A stretch of 64,000 nt of DNA from Hortaea werneckii (Eukaryota; Ascomycota; Dothideomycetes; Mycosphaerellales; Teratosphaeriaceae). The translations under genes and the position numbers were made by a program. Numbering within the stretch: position 1 is the first letter of the stretch; each line of letters begins with the position of its first letter. The notes below the pieces were generated by a model, which saw only the letters and a list, made by a program, of their open reading frames with translations, had not been told where the DNA came from and did no database searches. The stretch lies in contig JBAOKB010000147.1 of assembly GCA_037044905.1 (NCBI GenBank), positions 1-64,000 of the forward strand, in the 5' to 3' direction. This document shows, piece by piece, positions 19,745 to 31,705 of this stretch.

Positions 19745-20893
19745 CTATTGATCAACCTTCTCGCAGGACGCCTCACCCCTGTCTTCCTCCCATACATGGC
19801 GATGCTCCTTCGTGGAAGCCTTTTTGGCATGATGCTGAATCACGAAGCTTCCAAGCGTGCCCAGCCCTGCGCCCCCATCCACTTGTCCAGGCAACGGCAA
19901 CAGCCAGACCTCATCGCCATGCTTTTTAAAGCACATGCGTCGTTGGTTGGCACAGGTCATACATGTGTAAAACCTTGGATAGTTGACAGTCCAGTAGCAT
20001 GACCCGAAGCCATGGGCTTTCTGATAAACGCATTCATTGTGAGGATTCACAACGTGATCCCACGATGGCCATCTTCCGAGCCCCTCTTCTAGCCATCCCT
20101 CTGTATGCTCAACGACAGCCTGCTGAAATTCCACTGACAAATCGTTGAAATCGATCGTTTGTGCCGTGCTTGTGTCATTGTTGTCCAGAAAGGTGCCAAG
20201 GAAGACTTTGAAGGGAAAATGCGGAGTGAGGCTGGCTGAGTCAGGGCTTGGAGACGTCTGAAACACTCTCCCTTCGGTTTCGGATGCGTCGGTAGCCCGG
20301 GATGCACCCAAGAAATTGTGAGCATCACTGTCAGGCGACGGAGGGCTATCGCTGCTTGATCTCAGGACTTCGGTGTCGCTTGCAGCGTACCTGCGGCCGT
20401 CAGAGCCACGCATCTCATGCGGCGAAGATCCATCGAGAGGGGCAGGGCGATGGTGAGCTACTCTCGAAGTTGTCTCTGCGTATGGAACGGCCGAAATGCC
20501 ACCCTCGCGCGACGAGCCTACGGTGGTGTTAGCACTGGGTTCTTAGCGTCTTCTCACCTCGGACTGCATCCGAGGATGTCTCCCTTCATGCTTACGCTGT
20601 CCTCCGCGTTCGAGGCGGGTAATTCTCTCTCGGAGACGGGTCATTTCCTCTTGGAGATCTGTGCTGCTGCTGTCCCGGAGACGGGCAATTTCATCTTGCA
20701 GATCTGTGATCGTGTATTGAGCGCGGGTGTATTCGTCTTGGAGATGCTCGTATCTCTCGTGTAGCTCTCTGTTCTCCCTGTTCTCTCTCGCCAGGGCGGC
20801 GATGAGTCCGTCAAGGCTGCTTTCGAGTTCGTCTCGGCTGTTTACCACGCGTTCCTGCCAGTGTCTGATCTCGCTTGAAGACGACGGAGCCAT
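19745..20893 (-). CDS. Hypothetical coiled-coil and Cys-rich protein
   Basis: Two exons, 20893-20558 and 20503-19745. The 54-nt intron runs from GTGAGA to an acceptor ending GCGCGAG, with a GCTAAC branch site about 30 nt before it; the nearer TAG at 20518 would break the frame. The product is 364 residues. Residues 15-100 form a coiled coil with Arg/Glu repeats (ITDLQDEIARLRD). The middle is Ser/Pro/Asp-rich. The C-terminal domain holds a Cys cluster: NECVYQKAHGFGSCYW followed by YTCMTCANQRRMCFKKHG and then VWLLPLP, which looks like a small zinc-binding fold. I recognise the C-terminal pattern only as one that recurs in dothideomycete hypothetical proteins; no function is known to me. Confidence 0.7.
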
Positions 20894-22335
20894 GACAGTG
20901 TGAATGGTTACGGAGATAAACACCGTACTGAGTATGGTATGCGCGGCCCTTCGCAAGGATGGATCAAGAGTTGTATGTTTCTAGGTGAACAATCTCGCAA
21001 GTTGAAAAGGTAAGGAAACAGCGACAGAGGCAACGGGATGCTCCCGGTCCCAAAATCGAGCTAGGCTGTTTCATCTTCGGACGTGCCTTCCACTTTCGTT
21101 TGCAGCTGGGATTTACGTCATCAACAGAGAATCTCACTGTACGTACATGAGACATCGTACACAAATGTAACCCTTTTAGTAGTCAAGATGCCGGAGGTCG
21201 ATATCTATGCTCGTCCACATCCCGTTCGTCTGGTAACACATTGGCGTTGCTAGCAGCATTTCCCCCCTGATGCTGGCGATTCCTAGGTGTATTGAGTCGG
21301 GCTGCAGTTTTGTATGCACCTTTTCATCGTGGCGGGAGAGGGAGCACGTATATATGGGCAGGCGTATTACGGGATTTAAAGTCTGCTAGCGACCGTCTTG
21401 TATCGTGCAGACCGATAGCTATCGCATGCTCCATTCCGCGCTTTGCGATCGCTATTGCGAGTCACACGGCGCAAGACTTTGATTAATCGTAAAGATCTCG
21501 GCAATGCCTTTTCAGCTCTACAAGGCTTCTTCCAATCAATACCTTCATCCGATCCATCTATTCGCTGGACAATACGCTCATTATATGCCGTCGACTGTAT
21601 TAACTTCGAAACCTACTTGTACTCTTTTTAGGCAGACCCACTCCATACAAGAATACAATGGACTACCGTTGGGCGGCAGATCTAGCAAACCTTCAGCTTC
21701 ACGTCCGCAAATCACAGCGCGACGGCCGTGTCCACCGCTGGTGCATTTCTCTTGCTGCTGCTGAATACATTTGAAAAGAGGAAAGGAAAGCATCTTTACG
21801 GGATGTAGATCGACATTGCATAAAGGAAGCAAGTGCGGTGCAAGCGTGGCGAGTGCACAGCGCTGAGTTCAAAGGCAGCGTTGAAGGAAATGGGAATCTA
21901 GTACTATCTTCTTTTGGAGAGTTCAAGATGGCGGGACAAATTTGACACAGCGATGAAGTGATGAGTACTCTAATATGGGACGGCGGCCGTTGTTGCCCGT
22001 ACTGGGTGCAAAGCATACAATCCTCTGTAAGATGTACTGAGTAATCCAAAAGCTTTTTCTCTCTTCCGCACCCATGTGATGCTCCGCTTCAGTCGTGCAT
22101 TGTCCTTTCACATGAATACGCACGCACATGATCACTGAAGTGCCAACTATATAATCCCTCCTTGCTTCAGCCAAAATTCTGCTTCCACCACCAGATTGAC
22201 GATTCCTCGTCTCTCAACGAACGTAACCGCTGACCAGAAAGTCAAGGGCGGCCTCTCATCAGCGACCCAAGATCTCTCATTCCAAGTGAAGAAGACGGTC
22301 AAACGCTATCAAGCAGCAAGACCCGCCGTGTCAAG
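20894..22335. other. Intergenic region, no gene seen
   Basis: About 1.4 kb between divergently transcribed genes, containing only short frames without support. It should include both promoters. Confidence 0.5.
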
Positions 22336-23101
22336 ATGAGCCAGCAGTCATCAGCCCGTGAGTACGATTTTTCGGCAGAAGGTTCGTCTACTGTTCAATC
22401 AGTCCAAGACTAACTTGCGGACAGCACCAGCTGATTTCCTGGTGCGCCACAACGATCCTTCCGCCTGGATGACCCTAGCAACAGGCCTCTCCACTGCTCA
22501 AGACGCCTCCATGACGGACGCAACGCCTGATGAGGAGGCGCCGAGCCCCGATATCCTACAGCGTCTTGACAAGCAAGCCGAAGCCCTTCTGAGTATTATT
22601 GGGGATTGGCAGGGCTCGGAGATCGGCAAGCTCGGAGATGACGCTAAAATTCAGAAACTGAAAGAAGACCTGCTCGACAAGAAGAATCGTACTTCCAAGA
22701 AGATGGAGGTCATCATTTCGGAGTTGGACACGTTTGTCCAAAAGGTGTTCGACGGGCAGCAGCAAATTCTTCAATGGGCCGTCGAAACTTGCGACATGTG
22801 CAAAGAGGTCAAGGTGCTTCCTAGCGTAAAGACCGACATGGAGAGCATTGTCGAGATTCAAAAGGAGGTCGAACTGGTTCTGAGCAAGGTGCTGACAAGT
22901 ATTCGGGACGCCACCATGATGGACGGCAAACCGCTGGCGCACAAGTCTGACGACCAAACCTCGTCGGTGGACGACGACTACGGTTTCAAAGCACAGGTAA
23001 AGCGACTCGAAACTGTCATCAAGGGTGTGGAGGGACTGCATATGCAACCGCCTCAGACCATTCGCCTGAGTTCGAAAGGTCAAGAAGTCTCGCGGAAGTA
23101 G
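22336..23101 (+). CDS. Hypothetical helical protein, paralogue of the gene at 38.5 kb
   Basis: Two exons, 22336-22357 and 22425-23101. The first encodes only MSQQSSAP; the 67-nt intron runs from GTGAGT to GGACAG with a CTAAC branch site, and the join is in phase. The product is 232 residues, acidic and almost wholly helical. Residues 50-110 (LDKQAEALLSIIGDWQG, KLKEDLLDKKNRTSKKM) align with the protein at 38541-38933: both share AxxLxIIxxW, then LKExL, KNxTSxxM and a later Phe-x-x-Lys. The family is unknown to me; no signal peptide or membrane segment. It is intact, with standard splice sites. Confidence 0.75.
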
Positions 23102-24248
23102 GGGATAATGCAGACGCTCGTCAGCCAGGTGAATGTCCTCCTCTTGACCCTGGAGTTTTAGGTTCTGAGGCTAATGTTTGACGAAGAGGACGGCGAGGAG
23201 AATCAACTGTGGGCACGGCAAGGAGTGCATTCCGTGAGGAGACTGGCTCCAGCTGGTTTTGACGGACAGTTATTACATGGCAAACAATCAAGTAGATTAA
23301 TACCCAGCTGAAGCAGAATTGATCACTTGGCTCGGCCCCACCTTTTGTACCCTTTCCCTGATCCTCTTCTCCTTCTTTCTATTTTTTAATTTCTTGATAT
23401 TTCCTTTGTTGGGGACGCAGCTTGGAATGTTCCAATGTATTCTTGACGAGTTAAAATGACGTGGTAACGTCAAAAGGGAGTGGAATAGAGTAAAGGGTGA
23501 TACGAACAGCGTAATGAATATCTGCTTCGCACCTACAGATTCATTAGGCAACTGTTGATCCCTCAGAACTTGTCTTCCGGGAAGCTGGCGGCTATCTGAC
23601 GGTCATTGAGGCCGAAGTTTCTACTGTTAGGGCCGAATACGCATGGCTGTAGAGCATCTGGCCGTCGCCACAAATGCTCCAAGAACGCTTCTATCGTGTT
23701 TTGAACATCCCTCTTTCTTGTGCCAGGTCGCTCGATGACATTGACTAGACTGGCAAAAAGCGGATGTCAGTCTGAGATAGCGTTGAAAACAGCATGTGAT
23801 CGCCGTTTGGCAGTTCCAATCTACGATGACGATTCTAGCTGTTTGGGCTCTTTCCTTAAACGGATGGCTGCCTAGAAAGGGGTCCAAAACACTTGAAGCA
23901 TGCGAAGTTTTCCAGTGAAGTGAACGAATTTTGCTTGTTTTGTGATCCGCAGTCTTACATCTAGTCAACCCCTTTTACTGCAGCTTTGCTGTAGTATCTC
24001 TTACACCATATTGACCCTAGTCAACATTGTTTTAGATTTGAAGTGGCGCCCGAACTTCTCGATGGTGGTCCATCGACAACTAGGACTTGCTTAGCTCTCA
24101 GCCTCGCAACCGCGTACAGCAGCTCGATCAGAATACCATCATACCGTCAATGGGTGCTTGTCACCTACAAGACTCCATGCTTTGAGCGAGTCCACTTCTT
24201 CCGGCAGTCAGCGGCAAGCGCGCATATTGTGGACTCTGCACTCTCGAC
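23102..24248. other. Intergenic region, no gene seen
   Basis: About 1.15 kb. Short frames only. An upstream exon for the next gene cannot be excluded. Confidence 0.5.
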
Positions 24249-25361
24249 ATGAACAATGATCGCCCCTATGTGCCACCTGGCGGTGGGCACGTGAAACAGC
24301 TCAAGAAGGATCTCAAAGTTTCAAGCCTGGACTGGCTGATCGAGGAGCTTGCAAAACAATGCCCCGAGGTCGCGTCTTACCAGCTGTTGAAGAAGCAGAA
24401 GTGGGTGAAAGATGGAGTGTGTCAGCAGTCTGGGAAAGTAAAAGATCGATCGCAGCGCATGGAGGCTGGCGGCAGAATCCTCGACATTCTTATCGACAGA
24501 CGGAATACGCCTTACGCCTGCATGGACACTGTGGACATTTACGTGCGCGCTGCGAAGGTTATTGAGCGAATCCTCAATACTTCAAGAGACTCGCTCTCAG
24601 CCAGAGCGAAGACACGTGAGCATGACCGCTACCCTACATGGCCCGTCACTCTCGATCTTGACAGAGACAATGAAACGAAGTGGCAACTTGTTCACAATCT
24701 TGTGGAAATGTGTTGTCAAGCTTTCTCCGGTCGAAAGTTTCTCGACATCACTAAATCTCCGATCGATGCACGAGCTACTGCAATGCAAGCAAACGTTCGA
24801 GCCTTTGAGCAGGCTGTAGGCTGGAGAGCACAAAACACTCTGCTCACTGCCTACGGACAGGCCGAGCTGCAAGCCCAACTTCAAGCTCAGCATCAGGCGC
24901 AGCTACAAGCCCAGCAGCTGGCTCAACTGCAGGCCCAGTTGCAAGCTCAACAGCAAGCCCAACAACAGGCTCAACAGCGGTCTCAGCATCCAGTCCAGCA
25001 CGCAGTGCCGTACGCACCGGAGTTGCCAGATGCGGACGGCACATATTTTCCCCTTACGGTCGAAATTCAGCTAGTCGATATCACACGCGATGAACTGCCA
25101 GGCCCGGACAATCCATCTCTGCCAATGACATGGTCAGATTGTCACGATTTCGAAACTCTGGAAGCTGTGATTCATGACATTTACAATTCCGACGAAACCA
25201 AAAGCAACATCCGTTTTGTTGCAGTGCCCAGCTACGAGGATGCATGGCATGACCTAGTCAACATTACCAATGACAAACAACTTCTGCTTTGCGCCCGTAT
25301 GTCCATCTACGAACACCGCAGTTTGCAGCTTGCAGTGCACCACGTCTCTCCGCAGTATTGA
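24249..25361 (+). CDS. Hypothetical protein with Gln/Ala repeat
   Basis: A single exon of 370 residues starting MNNDRPYVPPGGGHVKQLKK. Residues 15-190 are helical and charged, without a family I recognise. Residues about 206-248 are a Gln-Ala-Leu repeat (QAQLQAQ units) that would form a polar helix or aggregation-prone tract. The last 110 residues (FPLTVEIQLVDITRDELPGP through LAVHHVSPQY) look like a compact alpha/beta domain with DFETLEAVIHDIYNS and NITNDKQLLLCARM. There are no membrane segments. It lies just before the UPF1-type helicase on the same strand, 0.85 kb apart. Confidence 0.72.
   Translation: MNNDRPYVPPGGGHVKQLKKDLKVSSLDWLIEELAKQCPEVASYQLLKKQKWVKDGVCQQSGKVKDRSQRMEAGGRILDILIDRRNTPYACMDTVDIYVRAAKVIERILNTSRDSLSARAKTREHDRYPTWPVTLDLDRDNETKWQLVHNLVEMCCQAFSGRKFLDITKSPIDARATAMQANVRAFEQAVGWRAQNTLLTAYGQAELQAQLQAQHQAQLQAQQLAQLQAQLQAQQQAQQQAQQRSQHPVQHAVPYAPELPDADGTYFPLTVEIQLVDITRDELPGPDNPSLPMTWSDCHDFETLEAVIHDIYNSDETKSNIRFVAVPSYEDAWHDLVNITNDKQLLLCARMSIYEHRSLQLAVHHVSPQY
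24864..24990 (+). repeat. In-frame CAG/CAA-rich Gln-Ala tract
   Basis: About 42 codons made of CAA, CAG, GCC, GCT and CTG encode overlapping QAQLQAQ and QAQQQAQ units inside the preceding gene. Codon usage varies from unit to unit, so the repeat is kept at the protein level and is not a fresh DNA slippage product. Confidence 0.8.
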
Positions 25362-26206
25362 CACGAAGCATTTTGCTGCCTTGGAGTTAGAGACGCAGAC
25401 CAGCTTTTCTCCGCAGCTGGCGATCATGGTTTGGTAGATTTGTATTGTATGTAACTCTTGTGAAATGTACACATCCCTCTCAACCACTTCTAATTTCTCG
25501 ATTCTAAGTAATCCCATCCTCGGTTTCCGAGTCTGTCACTGACCATTGTTCCGCGATCGCCATGTAGCGTCTGTTGTAAAGCTGCGTCAGCTCCATGAGT
25601 GCTTCATCTAGCCGAGTTAGAGCTGGCTACATAGACTTTCATGAGCTAGGAGACCTGCGGCCTCATCATGAAGCGCAACGAGAAGAAAATGCGGTGGCAC
25701 CAGAAGATCGATAAGGTGAAGCTGGCGCGTATCGCAAAAGACTGAACGAACGTAGATCCATATACAGTTATAAGCGCAGCTGGTACCAAAGTCGGCAGTT
25801 GCCTCGTCCAGCCCCAGTTCGTTTTTCACGTAAGGACACCCGCGAGTAAAAGCACCAAGCAAGCACCAGGGGCGACCTAAGCCTGGTCCTAGGGATTCAT
25901 AGGCGAAGCATCGTCTTCCCCAAGAACACTGTTATGTACACTTTGATGAATGGACGATGAGATGCAGCGAGAGCGTCAAATCTTGAAGCCTAGTATCCGG
26001 AAGCGGAAGGCACGCGACGTACGATGGAAAGCGAGCGTGGGTCCAAGCGCCCGGCAAGTAGTCGGATTAGGCTTCCGCTCCACAATTCGGACGTTGTTTG
26101 CGCATCTACACAGTGTCTTTTTGGATAGTTACATGTAGACTACACAAGGTGTTTTCCACCTTTCATTGTGATTTCCGCTCCTCTGTGCCCTTGCACTGCG
26201 AACACC
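25362..26206. other. Intergenic region, no gene seen
   Basis: About 0.84 kb, promoter side of the helicase gene. No supported frame. Confidence 0.5.
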
Positions 26207-29200
26207 ATGCCTCCGCCCCGTCTTGACCGACTAGTTCAACCTGGAAACTCCTCTTTTTCGCCACCGAAGCCTAGCGCAGACGTTCTCGCAAATCTGCCGC
26301 ACAACATGTCCACAGTCGATCTTGGGAAGGCTGTAGCTCGTCCTCGTGGGGCGCCATTACAGCAAGAAGCCACTGACGCTCCTGCCTTGTCTGGATGGTA
26401 CGGCGAGAAACGGAAGTCCGAACAACAAGCTGAGCCGTACGCTCCGATGTTGTTGATCGTACAACCTCCGGCCTCTGCAGCAGCCCCAGCCTCAAACATA
26501 AGTCAACGCGAATGTGAAACAAGCACCACTCCTACGCAAACACAAGCAGCGGCCGCGAGCAGTCAACATACCAAAGCAGACGGCGGCGAAAAGCAAGATG
26601 ACGCTGCAGTCCCTGCCGCGGCCAGTACACAACCCACTACGCAGGATCGGAAAAGGGGCATCGATGCACTCGATGAAAGCCTCACCCCTGAGTCACCAGC
26701 GAGCTTTGCTCCGCTTGACACTTCACGTGAGACCCTAGTCTTTGGTGGCCTCGCAGCAGAGTCGGCCGTGCGCTGGCGACCGTCACTGATCTCCTCCATG
26801 CCGACTTTCAAGATCAGCATCCGCCAGAATCACTTCACGGGCAATCAATCGGACGAAAATTCGCAGGCCCGCACGAGAGCGAAGGCACTTGGTCGTCCCT
26901 TACCAGAACAGACTCGCCATGGGCTACCTGCCCACCTCTACAGCGATGACCACCTCGAAGAGGAATTTGAGTTCGACTTCTCCGACATGAAGATCTTCTC
27001 AATCCAAGAAGTCGATCGATCGTCCGAGAGGCTGGAGGAGCTGATGGGCTACATTGGCGTGGCGGTCCCAGCAGATGGAACATTTGGGTTGATTCAGTGG
27101 TGCATGAAAGACGGTCTCCGCCCAACTCGGACTCGCTTCCAGATTGCAAGTTTCCCTCAAGACTCTTCCCAAGCCACCTGTCGAGACATCTTGAAGCAGC
27201 GTCAGAGCCGACTCTTTGCTGCTGTGGTCCCCCTTGGTAAGCCGTACTTGAGGAGAGCGTGCCAAAGATACATGGACTTGGTTAACGTCGACCGCTATCT
27301 GACACTGGACGGTAAGCCCCGTAACGACTGGTACCTGTCCCGCTTCCCAGAATACAGTCCGGACGCATTGAACCGATTCCACGAGTACCAGCGATGCACG
27401 ACTCTAGCACTTCCAGTCCCTTCATGGTTGGTTCACACTGGAACAGACGGGAAATCCACGTATGCCCCCATTTACCGCGCGGAGCCTCATGTCGTTCCAC
27501 AGAAGACGCTCGTTAACGTTTCTGTTTATGAATCTCATTTCATGTCAGCACTTCTTTACGACCGCGACGAACGCAATGCTCTTCAAACACAGCAGTACAG
27601 CTACAACCATGAGTATCCTGCGCGGGTCCAAGAGCTCAGTGACGGCGAGTACTCTTTCGACATCCAAATCAAGGGTGACGGTGTGGCGCTGGGGGGGCAG
27701 AAGCTAATCCCCATGTCGGCAATGAGATAACTGTGTTCGTCGTTGGTTTGTCGGATCCGTTGGACAAAGAAACGGAGCTCAAAGGGCGTGTCTTTGACGT
27801 CGTTATGGATGGATACGATTTCAAGGTCGTAGTACCAGGTGCAGGAGGCATCGGAAAAGCTGCCATGCATCGTCTATGCATGTTTGGGACAGCCAATGTG
27901 CATGTCATCTGGCGAGACCAAGATCACGACAATGCGCGCAAGGTTGCGGCTGTCATGGAAGCTTGCACTCTGATTAAGACGCAGCTTAATTCCGTTGTCC
28001 TCTCCAATGCCGGCGGTAAGGCTCGCGGCAAGTTCAGCTTGCGCAATATTCTGCTGGACCAGGAATTCGATAGGTGGGCTCCCCAGTTGCGCAATTATTT
28101 GATCGCCAAATATCATAACGAGGTCGTAACATGGGAGGAAGCCACAGAGGTCGCTGCGTCCATGGTAGATGTGTGCTCTCTCAATGAGGAGCAGCAAGAG
28201 TTCTTTCACGCAGCACTCGCCGGACCTTACGCCAATACTCTGATTCTTGAAGGATTTCCAGGCAGTGGCAAGACAACCTGCTTAGCAGCCCTTGCGATTG
28301 CAGCCATGCGCATGGGTGCCAGGGTTTTGGTATGTAGCCAGTCCAACAGCGGTGCGTCGGCACTCTTCGACCAGATCACCAACTTAATCGAGTCGCGCAA
28401 AAATTTCCAAGACCTTCGTGACAAATGTGTGCGCTACCGCAGCAACGTGGTCGAAGAGCTCGCGTTGGAGCAACTGGAGAGTGCACTGCCACTTGATCCG
28501 CTTCGTCAGGGTCGAGAAAAATATTCGATGGCGGCGCGGATTCATGATTACGTCCAACAAAACCCAGAAGACGCTGTTGTACGCGATTTCAAGAGCCATC
28601 TCCAGGCTCGTCTAGTAGGGAAGAACTCCGCATCGAGGAGCTCGTTTGGGACTGTCATCACCCTTCTGCAGCAGCGCATCATCACCGGCTGCCTCTTGGT
28701 CGGAGCAACGGCATTCATGTCGACAAATCTGCACGACCGAGACTACGATGCCGATGTCCTGATCTTTGATGAAGCATCTCAAGCTACGGAGCCAGACCTT
28801 TTGATGGCTACGGCGACTCAACTCAACCTCCTCCTCGTTGTACTTGCGGGAGACCTAAAGCAATTGGGTCCTGTCGTGCCCTCTCATACCAACAGTCGCA
28901 ACACGTACGGCAACATTCTCGCCACCTCGCCTTTGAAACGAGTCAAAGACGCGTATCCCGAGATGCAGAGAATGACGCTCCACCGTAACTACCGCGCACA
29001 CCCCTCATTGATCAAGATGCCCAGCGAGCTGTTCTATGATGGCTCGATGATAGCAGGGTGTCCGGACTTGGGGTCTTGGGATACCCAACTCGCTCGCCGT
29101 GTGCGCTCGATGCTGACCGGGCCGGATTTTGCTGGCGCATTCCAGGACAGCAAGAAAGCCCTCGCCGAAGACAACCGTCAGTTCTTCTTGAACGTTGAAA

Positions 29201-29727
29201 AACAACCAGTGCGGGAAGACAATGGGTCATCCTGGCGCAACGAAGGCGGTGTAACAGCAGTCGTAGCACTCGTCAAGCGTCTGACGACTACGTACGAGGT
29301 AGCACCCTCTGATATTGGCATCATCTCCATGTACCGCGAAGATGTTAGGTATCTAAAGGCGCAACTTCAAGCTGCCGGACTCGCAGCAACAAATGTGTCG
29401 GAAGTCCAGCAACTGTTGAAGGCGTCTACTGTCGTTGCATTCCAAGGACAACAGCGCCCCATCATGATCGTTCACTTCGTGGCGGCTTTCGACTGTGCGA
29501 TTCCGGGGCACAACCCTTTCGGGTTCATCAAAGACCAGAGTCGTCTAAACGTTGCAACCACTCGCGCACGTGAATACCAGTTCCTGGTTGGCAACATGCC
29601 TCACTGGCAGAACTGGAGAGAGAACTATGTCCCTGAAAAAAGCTCAACGGCCTACAAGAAGATTTTCGGAATGATTGATTACATAGTGCAGCATGGGCAG
29701 GTGATCGAATGGAAGAAGGTCTGTTGA
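26207..29727 (+). CDS. UPF1/NAM7-like superfamily 1B helicase, frame broken at a G7 run
   Basis: Read as one gene with a one-base shift at the G run 27691-27697. Before it, the frame MPPPRLDRLVQPGN ends soon after at TAA (27728-27730). After it, another frame continues directly (EANPHVGNEITVFVVGLSDP) to 29727. One extra G would join them into 1173 residues. The first 180 residues are Pro/Ala/Gln-rich; residues about 190-500 have no known family. The helicase core is complete: Walker A EGFPGSGKTT (about 681), motif II IFDEASQATEPD (about 854), motif III AGDLKQLGPVV, motif IV HRNYRAHPSL (about 925), motif VI SRLNVATTRAREYQ (about 1111). SF1B helicases of this group unwind RNA or DNA 5' to 3'; the specific role is unknown. 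An alternative ATG lies at 26168. Either a real frameshift or a homopolymer consensus error. Confidence 0.8.
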
Positions 29728-30619
29728 GGAATGATTGTGTGAAACATGGGTCGGTCTTAGTTTTCCATTGAGGAACGTAGCCATCATCGGCGTCTTAGCG
29801 ATGTCGGCTCGTTCAAATCCTCATGCCTTCCAGCATTAGCCATTGTTGTAGCGTAGCTTGAATAACAGACAAGATGACCAGAAAACGTGATTATGGAGAT
29901 ATCGATCAAAGACAAGCTCTGTCAGTAGCTTTAATAAAATTTTCATACCCATGGCTGGAAAACACTCACAACTGGAAAGGTAGTAATGCAAAAGAAAATC
30001 AGAATTCGTAAAAAAAGACGTTCGATTCTTTGGTTATTGTAAGTTCTTTAAATGACTTGAAAGATCCATCCGTCGCCACCGATTAAATGTATCTCGATTT
30101 TGATCCTTTAGACTTGTCTGTATGCCGCAAATTCTGACTTCCTCTCGCCGCCGCCTTTTCCTTTGTCCGCAAAGAGACAGCTACAGGGAGCATGCATATT
30201 TGCTCCATCATTCATTTCATCACTCGGTGGTAGGGCCTACAAACCATAATTTTCATCTCATGCAAATGCAGGATCAAAGCAAGTCTTTGTTCAGTGAGAA
30301 GCAGTCGTACCACACAGATGCAGAGGTACCACTGATGTAGGACTTGCGTTACTATTAACTCATCTGTCGCCATCTCTAAACTCGCCGGTTCCTTCTGACT
30401 GGCTTTTGTGGAATGCATCGATGCCCCTCCGCGAGTGTGCGTGGGTAGAACATTGGCCGCGGTAGGGGCCATCTTGCTTCTCACCACCTTCGGATTTCGT
30501 ATGCCGATTGCTAGTGGCCACTACTTGCGTTTGTGTGCTTGATTTTACGTTTGCGTTGATCTACGTCCGATGCGCTGACACCCACGAGCAACGGCCGCAT
30601 CTTCATACCAGTCGCGAGG
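29728..30619. other. AT-rich intergenic region, no gene seen
   Basis: About 0.9 kb between convergent genes. An AATAAA at 29933-29938 could be the polyadenylation signal of the helicase gene, about 205 bp after its stop. Otherwise nothing recognisable. Confidence 0.5.
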
Positions 30620-31705
30620 TCATCCGGCCATCAGACGAGTTTTGGCTACGTATGCCACGTCGAATGCGCATGCGCCTATCTTGGCCATCTCGTCGTTGCC
30701 ACAAGCGATTGCGTTTGTGATCCATTCCACGGTCAGAATGTTCGTCTCCAGTCGAGCCGTGCGCTGTTGCCGCTCTTTTAGGATATAACGGTCCGTCACA
30801 CCCTGCTCAGACTGATGGTGGTAGTAGACGATGAGATCGTCCAAGAAGGCCGGCCGCCTCGGCATCCAGCTCGAACAAAGCGTTGCACGGTGACGCCAAT
30901 CTTTATAAGACCTTCTCGGCTCATTTCAAGGTCGTGCTGGAGGCATTGCTTCGCCTTCCTGGCCCAGTCATATCTGGAGGAAGTCAGTATTAGGTTCACG
31001 AAGTACCAAGGGAAAACATACCTAGCACTGTCCCAGAACTCGTACTCAGTCTCATCGTACAGCTTCACTGCGAGCCATGAGCCGAGGAAATGCCCCACAT
31101 ATAGCGGAGGAAAGAGCTTATAGTGGTCGCACAGGCTCCATCGAGCTTGAACTCTGGGAGTTTCAGCTTCCGGATCGAGAAGTTGAAGTGGAGAGAAGTC
31201 TTCGACCACCATGATGGCGAGGCTGTACCCAAGGCTGCGGGCAAGCATAGCGGCGTCGACTTCTGAGTCCAGGGCTTGCAAGTTTCTGTCAAGGGTTGGA
31301 CGATCCTGTGGGTTATAAAACTCTTGCGGACAGTCGCTCATGGTGGAGTCGTTCTTGATCGAGGTGACACGTGCCGCGATCTCACCCGCAAACGAGTAGT
31401 CTTGCTTGTTGATGGGGTTGAAAGCATCGCGAACCGCTGCGGCACATCTTTCATTCTTCTCATGCCACGTCCACTCTCCAGCTTGGTAGGAGTGGGGTGG
31501 GTGCAAAGCACCTTTGCATGTTTTCCTCACTGGATCCGACCGCAATGGAGTCTGCGGATAGGCCACTACAAATCGCGCACTGAGTGGATGATACGGGTAG
31601 ATGTGGTCATCATCTTTGGTGCGGAAGCATATGCAACGTTCCTCTGCGTCGTACTGAAGATAAGGTACCAGCTTGACGGGAGCGGTCCGTTCTCGTTAGG
31701 TCCGG
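30620..31705 (-). CDS. Hypothetical protein, 5' end unresolved, one frame break
   Basis: The frame opens near 31705 (TAPVKLVPYLQYDAEERCIC, then DDDHIYPYHPLSARFVVAYP) and continues through PHSYQAGEWTWHEKNERCAA and SWLAVKLYDETEYEFWDSAR. A 48-nt intron at 30974-31021 (GTATGT...CTCCAG) is a multiple of three; its removal joins WDSAR to YDWARKAKQC. Near 30855-30870 the frame is lost by one base: downstream coding resumes as PAFLDDLIVYYHHQSEQGV and LETNILTVEWITNAIACGND and ends at 30620. An in-frame TAA upstream of 31705 means the true start must lie in another exon. I do not recognise the family. Function unknown; possibly a disabled gene. Confidence 0.5.

Noticed and set aside
20504..20557. A frame mismatch between the coiled-coil and Cys-rich parts of the 19.7-20.9 kb gene
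   Set aside because: It arises only if the first TAG is used as acceptor. The next AG, 14 nt on, keeps the frame, so no lesion is needed.
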